A stretch of 45,540 nt of DNA, from NCBI GenBank assembly GCA_947632495.1, contig CANRPL010000003.1:1-45540 (forward strand). The letters run 5' to 3'. A program made the position numbers and the translations under genes. Source of the stretch: an uncultured Bacilli bacterium (GTDB taxonomy: Bacteria; Bacillota_I; Bacilli_A; RF39; UBA660). The notes under the pieces are model-generated. The model saw nothing but the letters and a program-made list of their open reading frames with translations, searched no databases and was not told the origin of the DNA. Within the stretch, counting starts at the first letter, position 1, and every line of letters begins with the position of its first letter. Of this stretch, positions 7,874 through 16,803 are shown piece by piece.

Positions 7874-8981
7874 AACTTAAACATTTTGATTTGATGGCAT
7901 TTTCAATCTTATTATATCCTGATGTACGATAGTGAACTGCATCACCAAAATCAGAATTTGTAAGGCCTAAACCAGTACTGATATCGCAGTATTTTAGGTT
8001 CTTAACACGAGCATTACGAAGAGATTGTTCCATTTGAGTATTAAAGGTATCAATACTAGCTTTAGAAACAGGCCATCTACCACCACTGTTTACGCCTCTA
8101 ATAGGTGTAACTGAAGCAAAGACAACATAATGATTTTTCCATTCTGATTGAGCTTGACTAACAACTAAACTAGCATATTTTTGGGCTGAAGATCGCCCAA
8201 AATTAACATCGGAGCCAACATCATTAGCACCCATTAAAATAACAATATTATAACGTGTATTAGGATCTCTATTAAGTAGACCATTAACAGATGAAATCGC
8301 TGTTGATTTGAACCAAGCATACCCCATGGCGCCTCTTGCTACAGCTAATTCACCACGACAAGAACCAACATATAAAGAAACTGTTGCTTGACCACAGAAA
8401 CCAACCGTTCTTGAGTCACCGACATAAATTGTCTTTGTTCCTTTTTTACCTGTACGATTACTTGTTGTCGGTTCTCCTATATTACTATAAGCATTAGAAT
8501 GCGTCTCATCGGTAACATTATTACCAGAACTTGATGCATGACAATTGTCCCCCTCATCCGTTCCATTATAGTATAAGAAACATGATATGCATTCGGAAAC
8601 AGATTTAGTATCATTATCATTACTTGTTACTCTAGTAATTACAAATTGGACTATAGCAGCAATAAGAAAAATAAAGGCTGCCATAATAAATTTTTTAAAT
8701 AATTTTTCCTTTGCCTTAAGCACCTTATCGGCATCACCTTTTCTAATAGCACTAATTAAGGTTATAATTGAAAAAATCATTAAGACTAATGGAGCGCCTA
8801 CCGTAAGAAGAGTATACGCAATTGTTGTAAGTTGAGGAATAGGTTTCGGTATTCCTTCTGCACTACCACAGCCAACATACTCTAAAGCACCAGCATATTT
8901 AGCTAGACTATCACTAGTAAAAAGGATTATACCCATAAAAATGAGATATAAAGATCCTAAAATCTTACACTTTTTACTCAT
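7872..8981 (-). CDS. Membrane-anchored SGNH/GDSL-family hydrolase with a three-helix N-terminal domain
   Basis: Probable secreted esterase or acyl-/acetyl-hydrolase, substrate unknown. Residues 1-120 carry about three hydrophobic segments (about 8-25, 50-77 and 92-116) in an arrangement like TrbC/VirB2-type small membrane proteins. A Cys-containing, Ser/Asn/Thr-rich linker follows, then an SGNH domain (about 180-369) with YVGDSRT (nucleophile Ser), VILMGANDVG (block III Asn) and DAVHY (Asp and His of block V), so the catalytic set is complete. It starts one base after the pflA-like stop, whose last codons hold the GGAGG site, so the two are translationally linked. Why a surface hydrolase ends a ligA-pfl operon is not clear. 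Confidence 0.78.
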   Translation of the reverse strand: MSKKCKILGSLYLIFMGIILFTSDSLAKYAGALEYVGCGSAEGIPKPIPQLTTIAYTLLTVGAPLVLMIFSIITLISAIRKGDADKVLKAKEKLFKKFIMAAFIFLIAAIVQFVITRVTSNDNDTKSVSECISCFLYYNGTDEGDNCHASSSGNNVTDETHSNAYSNIGEPTTSNRTGKKGTKTIYVGDSRTVGFCGQATVSLYVGSCRGELAVARGAMGYAWFKSTAISSVNGLLNRDPNTRYNIVILMGANDVGSDVNFGRSSAQKYASLVVSQAQSEWKNHYVVFASVTPIRGVNSGGRWPVSKASIDTFNTQMEQSLRNARVKNLKYCDISTGLGLTNSDFGDAVHYRTSGYNKIENAIKSKCLS

Positions 8982-8982
8982 A

Positions 8983-9579
8983 CTATGCCTCCTTTAGTAA
9001 TTCTTTTAATTCATTTAACTCACCATCAGATAACTCTTCACTTGTAAGTTCAATATTTTTAATACTTTCATACATACCTAAATACTTTTTTAAGGCATGA
9101 ATGTACTCATGGCTATCATTTAAGCCCTTTTTGATAACTTGTTTAGCACTAATAGTAATTTTAGCTTCCTCTAACATATTAACAAATTTATTAACATTTA
9201 ACAAATCGTCAGTGCTTAAATTATTATAATTATATAAAGGGATACTATCTATTTCTAAAATAACGAAATCGATATGTTTAAATAAATCGCTATCTAAAGG
9301 AACACCAATACCATTAGTTATAATGCAAGTTGTAAAACCTGCCTTATGCGATATTTTAGTCGTCTCCTTTAGATAATCACTTTGCTTAAACAAAGAGGTT
9401 CCCATAAATGTTACACCACCATCATCAGGTCCAATATAAGGTCGAAACTTACGAATACGGTCGACCGTCTCGTTAGGTGTTAACGTCACGACAGCATCAT
9501 CATCCAATTTAATAACCGTCCTAATACCTGGTCCAGCATCAAAAGACATAGGATCAATAGATGTTATATTACCTTTCAT
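8983..9579 (-). CDS. Degenerate pyruvate formate-lyase activating enzyme homologue (pflA-like), no cluster motif
   Basis: Family: radical SAM PFL activase, which normally makes the glycyl radical in PFL. The fold is recognisable: MKGNITSIDPMSFDAGPGIR at the start (family GTVDGPGIR), RPYIGPDDGGVTF, then GFTTCIITNG and the FVILEID strand. Where the CxxxCxxC [4Fe-4S]/SAM motif belongs (about residues 25-36) the sequence is KLDDDAVVTLTPNE, with no Cys. The GGEP motif is replaced by GTSL (60-63). The only cysteine is at residue 85. At 198 aa it is about 50 residues shorter than E. coli PflA and lacks the C-terminal YHxLG region. Radical SAM activity is not possible by known chemistry. The start overlaps the pflB-like stop as ATGA. 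Confidence 0.85.
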   Translation of the reverse strand: MKGNITSIDPMSFDAGPGIRTVIKLDDDAVVTLTPNETVDRIRKFRPYIGPDDGGVTFMGTSLFKQSDYLKETTKISHKAGFTTCIITNGIGVPLDSDLFKHIDFVILEIDSIPLYNYNNLSTDDLLNVNKFVNMLEEAKITISAKQVIKKGLNDSHEYIHALKKYLGMYESIKNIELTSEELSDGELNELKELLKEA

Positions 9580-11789
9580 TGTAGCACCTCATGATAAGTT
9601 TGATCAATTAAGCTCTCTTGTTGTTGAGTACTTAATTCTTTATATCTTATCGCACAACCGCCACTACGAAGAACGATATCTGAACCTTTTTTATCATTAT
9701 CTTTAGCATCCAATAGAACTTTCTTGTCAATTAAATTAAACTCGATATGCGTTCCCTTTTGGCCAAAGAAACTATCTAAAAGAACCATCATATTATTGGC
9801 GCGTTCATTTCTTTTAGTACCTAATGTATTAGCTGTTGTATTGACCGTTGTAACAATACCATTTTGACATAGATTACTAGGCAGACGCATAACTGACTTA
9901 AGGCTATTAATTAAACTCTTATTATCGATATTGCTGATAGGATTAGCATTGAAAGCAAAAGGTGCGCCTTTAAAACGTCCGTCAGGAGTTGCTCCCGTGT
10001 TAGTGCCACAAACAACATTCAAAAATGATGATGCAATTCCCATTTTAATAGTCGCATTACGATACATATGATGACTTTGTAACTCTTTACTAATCATCTT
10101 AATAGTATCTGATGCTAATTTATCGACCGTTACATCACCCAAACCAAAACGTGGAAAACTATCTTTAATAACAAAGTCCGTACTTAATCCATTTTCATCA
10201 CGATTAACTTGAACATCAGCAAATCTAATTGCTGATAGAGAATCAATAACATTAGCAAAACCAATAAGATTAAAAGTCATTGAACGTTCAACAACAGTAT
10301 CATTAAAAGCCATTAAAGAACTTTCATATCCATACTTATCATGCATATAATGGATAACATTTAAGGCATCATCTTGAATAGAAATGACCTTTTTTAGAAC
10401 TTTAACAAAATTTTTTACGACTTCAGAATAATTTAATTTCTTACCAGTAAGAGGCTCAATACCACCGATAACCATTTCGCCAGTTAATTCATCACGGCCG
10501 CCATTGATGGCGTATAGTAAAACTTTAGGTAAATTACAACTGCCACCATAGTAGTCAATTTGTTTGCCAATTTTTGATAATCCCGCCATACCTGTACTAG
10601 CATATTCAAAGCTATTTAATGTATCAGCATTTAAAAATTGTAGACAATTAAATTTAAGCATCATTTTAATACAATAACGTTTAAAATTAACTGGTAATCT
10701 ACTAGACCATAAAATTGTATAATTAGGCACTTCATAAGCACCAATATTTTCAAGTGAATTTAAAATACGATAAGATGTTTTAGTAATCATCGAATGATCA
10801 CCACTCATCCCACCAATCGTCTCTGTTATAATTGGTGCCATACCTGGAAAGCAACTCAAGTATTCAGGGGTACGTAAATATCTAAGTAGACGCAATTTAA
10901 TTAAGAATTGATCAACTAATTCTTGAGCCTCTTCCTCTGTTAATACTTGAAGGGCGATATCTCGTTCAATATAAATATCTAAAAAAGGACTATTATTTCC
11001 TGTTGGTAGTGAGACACCATATGTTTCTTTAGCGCCAGCTAGATAAGCTAAATATAACCATTCAAAAGCTTCTTTAGCGTTAGAAGCTGGTTTAGATACG
11101 TCAATATCATAAGTACTAGCCATTTGTTTTAATGCTTTTAAGGCCGCAATCTGTTTAATTACTTCCTCACGAGTTCGTACAACAGAATAATTAATATCCT
11201 TACGAAGACGTTCTAAATCGCGTTCTTTTTGTTTGATTAAATAATCGGCACCATATAAAGGTAAGCGACGATAATCACTGACAATAAAGCCACGTCCAAA
11301 AGTATCAGGCAACCCATCAATAAGATGGACTTCTTTAAACTTTTTTATTTCCTTTGTATAAACTTCATTTACCGCATCTTCATAACTTACTTGAAATTCT
11401 CTAAAGGATTCTTCAACATCATGATTAAAACGATAACCGTTACTCTTAAGAACACCTAATGAAGTATTAAGCGATATATATGGATTGATGAAATGTTTTA
11501 AAGGTTCATCCGTCTGTAAACCAACAATAATTTCATTTTTCTTATCAACATAACCAGGATCAAAATGATTAATACCCGCTAACGAAAGACTATCGACATC
11601 TAAAAGATGAGCTGCTTCTTCTTTATCTAATAATTTTTGAACTCGGCTTAAAAGACGTGTCGTTTTACGACTTATACCTTTTAGAAAATCAGAATTACCA
11701 ACATATTCTGTGTAATTATTGAGGATAAAATCTTCAACATCAGGGGTGCGTTGCCATTTAGTCCCTTTAAATCCATTCCATGCTTCCAT
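9576..11789 (-). CDS. Pyruvate formate-lyase homologue with substituted active site (pflB-like)
   Basis: Glycyl radical enzyme family, near full length at 737 aa and colinear with E. coli PFL (WNGFKGTKWQ, PGYVDKKNEIIVGLQTD, IGGMSGDH, NVIHYMHDKYGYE, ATPDGRFKGAPF). By hand alignment the catalytic pair Cys418-Cys419 is Gly400-Met401, within YASTGMAGLSKIGKQ. Pyruvate-site residues Arg176, Trp333 and Arg435 become Phe168, Ile320 and Ser417. The C-terminal glycyl loop keeps its Gly (RSGGCAIRY, Gly711) but departs from RVSGYAVRF. Without a thiyl-forming Cys the PFL reaction cannot run. The frame is fully open, so this is not a simple pseudogene. It lies 28 bp after ligA and overlaps pflA-like by ATGA. 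Confidence 0.88.
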   Translation of the reverse strand: MEAWNGFKGTKWQRTPDVEDFILNNYTEYVGNSDFLKGISRKTTRLLSRVQKLLDKEEAAHLLDVDSLSLAGINHFDPGYVDKKNEIIVGLQTDEPLKHFINPYISLNTSLGVLKSNGYRFNHDVEESFREFQVSYEDAVNEVYTKEIKKFKEVHLIDGLPDTFGRGFIVSDYRRLPLYGADYLIKQKERDLERLRKDINYSVVRTREEVIKQIAALKALKQMASTYDIDVSKPASNAKEAFEWLYLAYLAGAKETYGVSLPTGNNSPFLDIYIERDIALQVLTEEEAQELVDQFLIKLRLLRYLRTPEYLSCFPGMAPIITETIGGMSGDHSMITKTSYRILNSLENIGAYEVPNYTILWSSRLPVNFKRYCIKMMLKFNCLQFLNADTLNSFEYASTGMAGLSKIGKQIDYYGGSCNLPKVLLYAINGGRDELTGEMVIGGIEPLTGKKLNYSEVVKNFVKVLKKVISIQDDALNVIHYMHDKYGYESSLMAFNDTVVERSMTFNLIGFANVIDSLSAIRFADVQVNRDENGLSTDFVIKDSFPRFGLGDVTVDKLASDTIKMISKELQSHHMYRNATIKMGIASSFLNVVCGTNTGATPDGRFKGAPFAFNANPISNIDNKSLINSLKSVMRLPSNLCQNGIVTTVNTTANTLGTKRNERANNMMVLLDSFFGQKGTHIEFNLIDKKVLLDAKDNDKKGSDIVLRSGGCAIRYKELSTQQQESLIDQTYHEVLQ

Positions 11790-11817
11790 ATTATCACTTC
11801 CAAATACTATTATTTTA

Positions 11818-13800
11818 TCACATATTTAAATTATTAATAAATGTTTGCTCATCCCATATCGTAATGCCCAATTCTTGAGCTTTAGTATATTTACTACCTG
11901 GGTTTTCACCAACAATAACGACATCTGTAGCTCTAGTGACACTACCTGTTACCTTACCACCACGATGCTCAATACGCTCTTTAGCCGTATCACGAGGCAT
12001 ACTAATCGTTCCAGTTAAAACGAATGTCTTTTCATTGAATATCTCATTTAATTCTTTAGGTTTACCTTGATATTCCATATTCATTCCCATTGCCTTTAAA
12101 TCACTTATTAGTTCTTTATTGGTATCATCACTAAAGTAATCAACTACACTTTGAGCAATTATTTCGCCAATATCAGGAATCATACATAAAGCATCGTAGG
12201 TAGAACTCATTAAAGCATCCATTGTTCCATAATTTTGCGCTAAAAGATGAGCTGTCTTTTTACCAACATGACGAATACCTAAACCAAACAAAAGTCTCTC
12301 TAAAGAATTATTCTTGCTATCTTCAATAGCCGTTAAAAGTTTTTGAATGCTTCTTTCACCAAAACCCTCTAACTCCATTAAATCTTCCTTATGTTCATAT
12401 AAAGTATAATAATCTTTAATTGAGCGAAGAAAACCTTTATTATAGAAATCTTCAACGATGCTTTCACCAAAGCCATCAAGATTCATCGCATCACGACTAG
12501 CATAGTGAATGAGGCCTTCAATCTTACGTGCATCGCACTTTGGATTTAAGCAGAAATAAGCTGATTCACTTTCTTTACGAACTAATTTTTCACCACATAT
12601 TGGGCAATGGGTAGCCATTTTAAAATCTATTTCAGCACCAGTACGACGTTCTTTTTTTACAGCGACAACTTCAGGGATAACATCACCTGCTTTATGGATC
12701 GCTACAACATCACCAATCTTAATATCTTTTTCTTTAATGTAATCTTCATTATGTAAGGTTACACTACTAATGACAGATCCCGCTAAATGAACAGGAGTTA
12801 AATCTGCCCTTGGCGTAATTTTACCGGTGCGGCCTACACAAAATTCAATATTAGTAAGCTTTGTAAGAACTTCTTCGGCTGGAAACTTATAAGCAATTCC
12901 CCATTTTGGAACACGAGCTGTAAAACCTAAAGTGTGTTGATCATTTAAATCATTAACCTTAATAACTACACCATCTATCTCATAAGGTAGTTCGGGACGA
13001 TGTTGTTGCCAATACATTACGTATTTAACAACTTCATCAACATTCTTACAATGCTTAATATTAGGATTGACAATAAACTTTAACTCTTTCATAAACGCAA
13101 GAGCTTCTAATTGTGTCTTGACGGCATAATCACTGGCATTAGGAATATGATACAAAAAAGTATCCAAATTTCTTTCAGCTGCAATAGTAGAATCTAATTG
13201 ACGAACAGATCCAGCTGCGGCATTACGAGGATTAGCAAACTCTTTTTCACCTTTAGCACGTCTTTTTTCATTTAGCATTTCAAAAGACTTTTTAGGCATA
13301 TATATTTCACCACGGACTTCAATATCTAAAGGTTTAGGAAGGACAAGTGGTACAGACTTAATCGTCTTAACATTATGAGTAATATCTTCACCAGTTGTTC
13401 CATCACCTCTAGTTGCTCCTCTTACAAACTTACCATTACGATAAACTAATGAGACTGATAGTCCATCAATTTTAAGCTCACAAACATAAGTAGGATGAGG
13501 TATAACTTTTCGTACCCTTTCATCAAAATCGCGGATTTCTTCTTCGTTAAAAATATCGTCTAGGGACATCATAGGAACTTCGTGGACAACTTTAACAAAG
13601 TCATCAATAACAGTTCCTCCTACACGATGAGTAGGTGAATCGTCTCTAACGAGCTCTGGATATTTTGTTTCTAACTTTACCAATTCAGCATAATAATCAT
13701 CATATTCTTGATCGGTAATCGTCGGCATATCTAAAGTATGGTATTCATAACTAGCTTTATTTAAGATATCAACTAATTCTTGCATTCGTTTTTCAATCAT
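11818..13800 (-). CDS. ligA: NAD+-dependent DNA ligase
   Basis: Joins Okazaki fragments and seals repair nicks using NAD+. The catalytic lysine motif is CELKIDG, and VRGATRGDGTTGEDITHN, FANPRNAAAGSVRQLD, EIDGVVIKVND and GFTARVPKWGIAYKFPAEE follow in the adenylation domain. The zinc finger has CPICGEKL and CLNPKCDARK; helix-hairpin-helix repeats and a C-terminal BRCT domain (TFVLTGTISMPRDTAKERI) complete the usual 660-aa protein. The ATG at 13800 is chosen over an upstream in-frame codon because AGGTGAT ends 3 nt before it, and the -10 TATAAT (13817-13822) overlaps the longer frame. The stop is TGA. It is the first gene of the ligA-pfl-SGNH run. Confidence 0.96.
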   Translation of the reverse strand: MIEKRMQELVDILNKASYEYHTLDMPTITDQEYDDYYAELVKLETKYPELVRDDSPTHRVGGTVIDDFVKVVHEVPMMSLDDIFNEEEIRDFDERVRKVIPHPTYVCELKIDGLSVSLVYRNGKFVRGATRGDGTTGEDITHNVKTIKSVPLVLPKPLDIEVRGEIYMPKKSFEMLNEKRRAKGEKEFANPRNAAAGSVRQLDSTIAAERNLDTFLYHIPNASDYAVKTQLEALAFMKELKFIVNPNIKHCKNVDEVVKYVMYWQQHRPELPYEIDGVVIKVNDLNDQHTLGFTARVPKWGIAYKFPAEEVLTKLTNIEFCVGRTGKITPRADLTPVHLAGSVISSVTLHNEDYIKEKDIKIGDVVAIHKAGDVIPEVVAVKKERRTGAEIDFKMATHCPICGEKLVRKESESAYFCLNPKCDARKIEGLIHYASRDAMNLDGFGESIVEDFYNKGFLRSIKDYYTLYEHKEDLMELEGFGERSIQKLLTAIEDSKNNSLERLLFGLGIRHVGKKTAHLLAQNYGTMDALMSSTYDALCMIPDIGEIIAQSVVDYFSDDTNKELISDLKAMGMNMEYQGKPKELNEIFNEKTFVLTGTISMPRDTAKERIEHRGGKVTGSVTRATDVVIVGENPGSKYTKAQELGITIWDEQTFINNLNM

Positions 13801-13816
13801 GTTATCACCTACTTCC

Positions 13817-13822
13817 ATTATA
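13817..13822 (-). promoter_or_regulatory. ligA operon -10 element
   Basis: TATAAT on the minus strand, 16 nt from the ligA ATG. The -35 is a T-rich stretch without a clear consensus. Confidence 0.5.
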
Positions 13823-13871
13823 CCATTTATTCCCTAGCAAAAAAAGAAATTCACTTAAATTTATCTATAAT

Positions 13872-13896
13872 AAAAAACTATATCTTTAAGATATAG
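13872..13896 (-). terminator. dfx terminator
   Basis: CTATATC / GATATAG stem with a five-base loop, followed on the minus strand by six T. It lies just after the dfx stop. Confidence 0.7.
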
Positions 13897-13897
13897 C

Positions 13898-14263
13898 TTA
13901 TTCTTCTACTTCTTTTTCCCATAGACCATGTTTATTACAATATGCATATAATTTAGCATGTGGATAATAATCAAATGTAACTGTAGCTTCATGATGAGGA
14001 GCTAATTTTTTGGTAACTATTTCTTTTGGAGACTCCATACTGATCCACTCAATATAGTGATCATCATCCATAACATGATTAACCGTTACTTCCATTTTAT
14101 TTTCTTTAATCGTATAAGTTGGAACGTGTTTCTCAAAAGCTGCATCGACAGAATTAGGAACGACATCCTCCATCTTTTCATCGCAGCACATAAAACCACA
14201 TTTACAATGACAATCATCAATTACATAAATGAAAGCTCCACAATTATTACATTTTTTATACAT
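13898..14263 (-). CDS. dfx: Desulfoferrodoxin (superoxide reductase, two-iron type)
   Basis: Reduces superoxide to hydrogen peroxide without releasing oxygen; typical of anaerobes. The N-terminal desulforedoxin-like domain has CNNCG near residue 5 and an MCCDEKM pair, enough for the Fe(SCys)4 centre. The C-terminal superoxide reductase domain has EKHVP, HVMDDDHYIEW and YCNKHGLW, which give the four His and one Cys of the catalytic iron site. At 121 aa it is a normal length. The ATG at 14263 has AAAGGTGAT 4 nt upstream; the GTG three codons earlier overlaps that site. It lies 11 bp after valS on the same strand and probably belongs to the valS operon. Confidence 0.92.
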   Translation of the reverse strand: MYKKCNNCGAFIYVIDDCHCKCGFMCCDEKMEDVVPNSVDAAFEKHVPTYTIKENKMEVTVNHVMDDDHYIEWISMESPKEIVTKKLAPHHEATVTFDYYPHAKLYAYCNKHGLWEKEVEE

Positions 14264-14274
14264 ATAAATCACCT

Positions 14275-16803
14275 TTACCCTTTCAAAAGCGCTAAACGCT
14301 CTTTTTCTTCACTTAATTTTTTACGATCAGCTTCAACAATATTAGCTGGTGCTTTAGAAACATAATTTTCATTACTTAATAATTTTTCACGGCGCGCTAC
14401 TGATTCCTCTAACTTTTTAATCTCTTCCTCTTTTTTAGATTCATCTTCTTTCGTACCCTCATAGTAATAGGTAATATCGATATATTTAGACTTATAATTA
14501 CTTGTCAAGTAATGATCATCTTCTACTTGTAAAAGATTTTCATCTTTGATTTTCAATTGAGAACGATAGATAAGTTCGATAGCATCATCAACAACATATT
14601 TTACTTTAGCTTGTTTAGTAATATTATTAGTTGCTTTAAGATTTCTAATAGCGATGATATCCTCTAAAATTTTATTTAATTTATCTTCTTCTTTTTCATA
14701 ATTTATATCTTCAACATGAGGATAAGGACTTATCATAATAGACGCACTATCTTTAATTGGTAACATCAAATATATCTCTTCTGTTACATATGGCATAAAA
14801 GGATGAAGCATTTTTAAAATATCGGTTAATACTTTTAATAAAACACTCTTATTAGTATTACTCATATCACTTTTAGATAATTCAATATACCAATCACAGA
14901 AATTATCCCAAATAAAATTATATAAAGTATTACCAACGTTATGGAAATCATAAGTATCCATATTTTTTCTTACTTCTTTAATCGTCTTATTTAACTTATT
15001 TAACATCCATTTATCAGCTAAAGAAAGATTATCTAAAGTATAATCCTTATCACTGAAACCTTCTAGATTCATAAGAACAAAACGAGAGGCATTCCATAAT
15101 TTATTAATAAAATTCCAAGCTGACTTAACTTTTTCTTCATCATATCTTAAATCAGCACCAGGAGCTGAATTAGTCGTTAAGAAAAATCTTAAAGCATCAC
15201 AGCCATATTCTTCAATGACATCCATCGGATCTACACCATTACCTAAACTTTTGCTCATCTTACGACCTTCTTTATCACGGATTAAGCCATGTATTAAGCA
15301 ATCTTTAAATGGACGTTTATCCGTAAACTTTAAACCCTGGAAAGTCATACGATTAACCCAGAATGGAATAATATCATACCCCGTAACTAGAACATCATTA
15401 GGATAATAGCGTTTAAAATCTTCACTATCTGATGGCCAACCTAAAGTGGCAAAAGGCCATAAAGCACTACTAAACCAAGTATCTAAAACATCATTATCTT
15501 GAACCCAGCCATCACCTTCTGGTGGATTAACTCCTACATATACTTCGTCACCCTTGTACCAAGCTGGAATACGATGACCCCACCATAATTGACGAGAAAT
15601 ACACCAATCATAAGTTATTTCCATCCAATGGTTCATCGTCTTTTCATAATGTGGGGGAACAAAATTAACTTTCTTACTCTTTTTCTTTTGATTTTCTAAA
15701 ACACGATCGGCTAAAGGACGCATCTTAACAAACCACTGTTTTGATAAATAAGGTTCAACGACAGCATCAGTTCTCTCACTATGACCAACACTATGAACCA
15801 TTTCCTCAATACTGATTAAAATGCCACTTTCTTTTAAATCAACAAGAAGAGCTTCGCGACACTCTTCACGCGTCATACCAGCATACTTGCCTGCATTTTC
15901 ATTCATTGTAGCATCCTCATTCATAACAACTACACGTTCTAGATTATGGCGATTACCAACTTCAAAGTCGTTAGGATCATGAGCTGGTGTTATCTTAACG
16001 ACACCAGTTCCAAAGGTAGGATCAGCATGTTCATCTCCGACGATAGGGATTAATTTATTTACAACCGGTAAAATAACATTTTTACCAATAAGATGCTTAT
16101 AGCGATCATCATCAGGATTAACGGCGACAGCTGTATCACCAAATAATGTTTCAGGTCTAGTTGTAGCGACATCTAAATATTCATCAGTTCCTTCAATATA
16201 GTACTTTAAATGATAGAAAGCACCTTTATCATCTTTATAGATTACTTCTTCATTAGATAAGGCTGTTTTCGCTACAGGATCCCAGTTAATAATACGTTCT
16301 CCGCGATAGATTAAACCCTCATTATATAAATCAACAAATACTTTTTTAACCGCACGAGTTAAATTTTCATCTAAAGTAAAAGCCTCTTTACGATAATCTA
16401 AACTAAGCCCTAATTTAGCCCACTGTGAACGGATATTATCTGAATATTCATGTGTCCAATCCCAACAAGCTTTAAGAAAATCGTCACGGCCTAGTTCGTA
16501 TTTATCAATACCATTTTGGCGTAATTTTTGAACAACTTTAGCCTCTGTAGCGATAGCGGCATGATCCATTCCTGGTAGCCATAATGTATCATATCCATCC
16601 ATTCGTTTATAACGAATAATCAAGTCTTGAAGGGTTGTATCCCAAGCATGACCTAAATGTAATTTACCTGTAACGTTAGGTGGTGGAATAACAATACAAT
16701 ATGGTTTCTTACTTAAATCACCACTCTCAAAATAACCAGCTTCTTTCCACTGATAGTATTTTCCTTCTTCAACCTTTAAATGATTATACTTTGTATCTAG
16801 CAT
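14275..16803 (-). CDS. valS: Valyl-tRNA synthetase
   Basis: Class Ia synthetase charging tRNA-Val, with editing of Thr. The HIGH region is PPNVTGKLHLGHAWD, KMSKSLGN is the KMSKS loop, and the connective peptide editing domain has TTRPETLFGDTAVAVNP. The C-terminal about 60 residues form the Lys/Glu-rich coiled coil typical of ValS. At 842 aa it is a little shorter than the usual 880. The start overlaps the stop of the HD gene by 7 bp, with GGAGTG 5 nt upstream. The T-box leader ahead of the HD gene, whose apparent specifier is GTA (Val), places both genes under tRNA-Val control. Confidence 0.96.
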   Translation of the reverse strand: MLDTKYNHLKVEEGKYYQWKEAGYFESGDLSKKPYCIVIPPPNVTGKLHLGHAWDTTLQDLIIRYKRMDGYDTLWLPGMDHAAIATEAKVVQKLRQNGIDKYELGRDDFLKACWDWTHEYSDNIRSQWAKLGLSLDYRKEAFTLDENLTRAVKKVFVDLYNEGLIYRGERIINWDPVAKTALSNEEVIYKDDKGAFYHLKYYIEGTDEYLDVATTRPETLFGDTAVAVNPDDDRYKHLIGKNVILPVVNKLIPIVGDEHADPTFGTGVVKITPAHDPNDFEVGNRHNLERVVVMNEDATMNENAGKYAGMTREECREALLVDLKESGILISIEEMVHSVGHSERTDAVVEPYLSKQWFVKMRPLADRVLENQKKKSKKVNFVPPHYEKTMNHWMEITYDWCISRQLWWGHRIPAWYKGDEVYVGVNPPEGDGWVQDNDVLDTWFSSALWPFATLGWPSDSEDFKRYYPNDVLVTGYDIIPFWVNRMTFQGLKFTDKRPFKDCLIHGLIRDKEGRKMSKSLGNGVDPMDVIEEYGCDALRFFLTTNSAPGADLRYDEEKVKSAWNFINKLWNASRFVLMNLEGFSDKDYTLDNLSLADKWMLNKLNKTIKEVRKNMDTYDFHNVGNTLYNFIWDNFCDWYIELSKSDMSNTNKSVLLKVLTDILKMLHPFMPYVTEEIYLMLPIKDSASIMISPYPHVEDINYEKEEDKLNKILEDIIAIRNLKATNNITKQAKVKYVVDDAIELIYRSQLKIKDENLLQVEDDHYLTSNYKSKYIDITYYYEGTKEDESKKEEEIKKLEESVARREKLLSNENYVSKAPANIVEADRKKLSEEKERLALLKG

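Noticed and set aside
8983..11789. The pfl-like pair as frameshifted pseudogenes
   Set aside because: Both frames are open end to end with good ribosome binding sites and ATGA coupling. The losses are substitutions and one truncation, not frameshifts.
9576..11820. TGA recoded as tryptophan, as in mycoplasmas
   Set aside because: TGA ends ligA and forms an ATGA overlap at the pflB-like stop, and conserved Trp residues use TGG.
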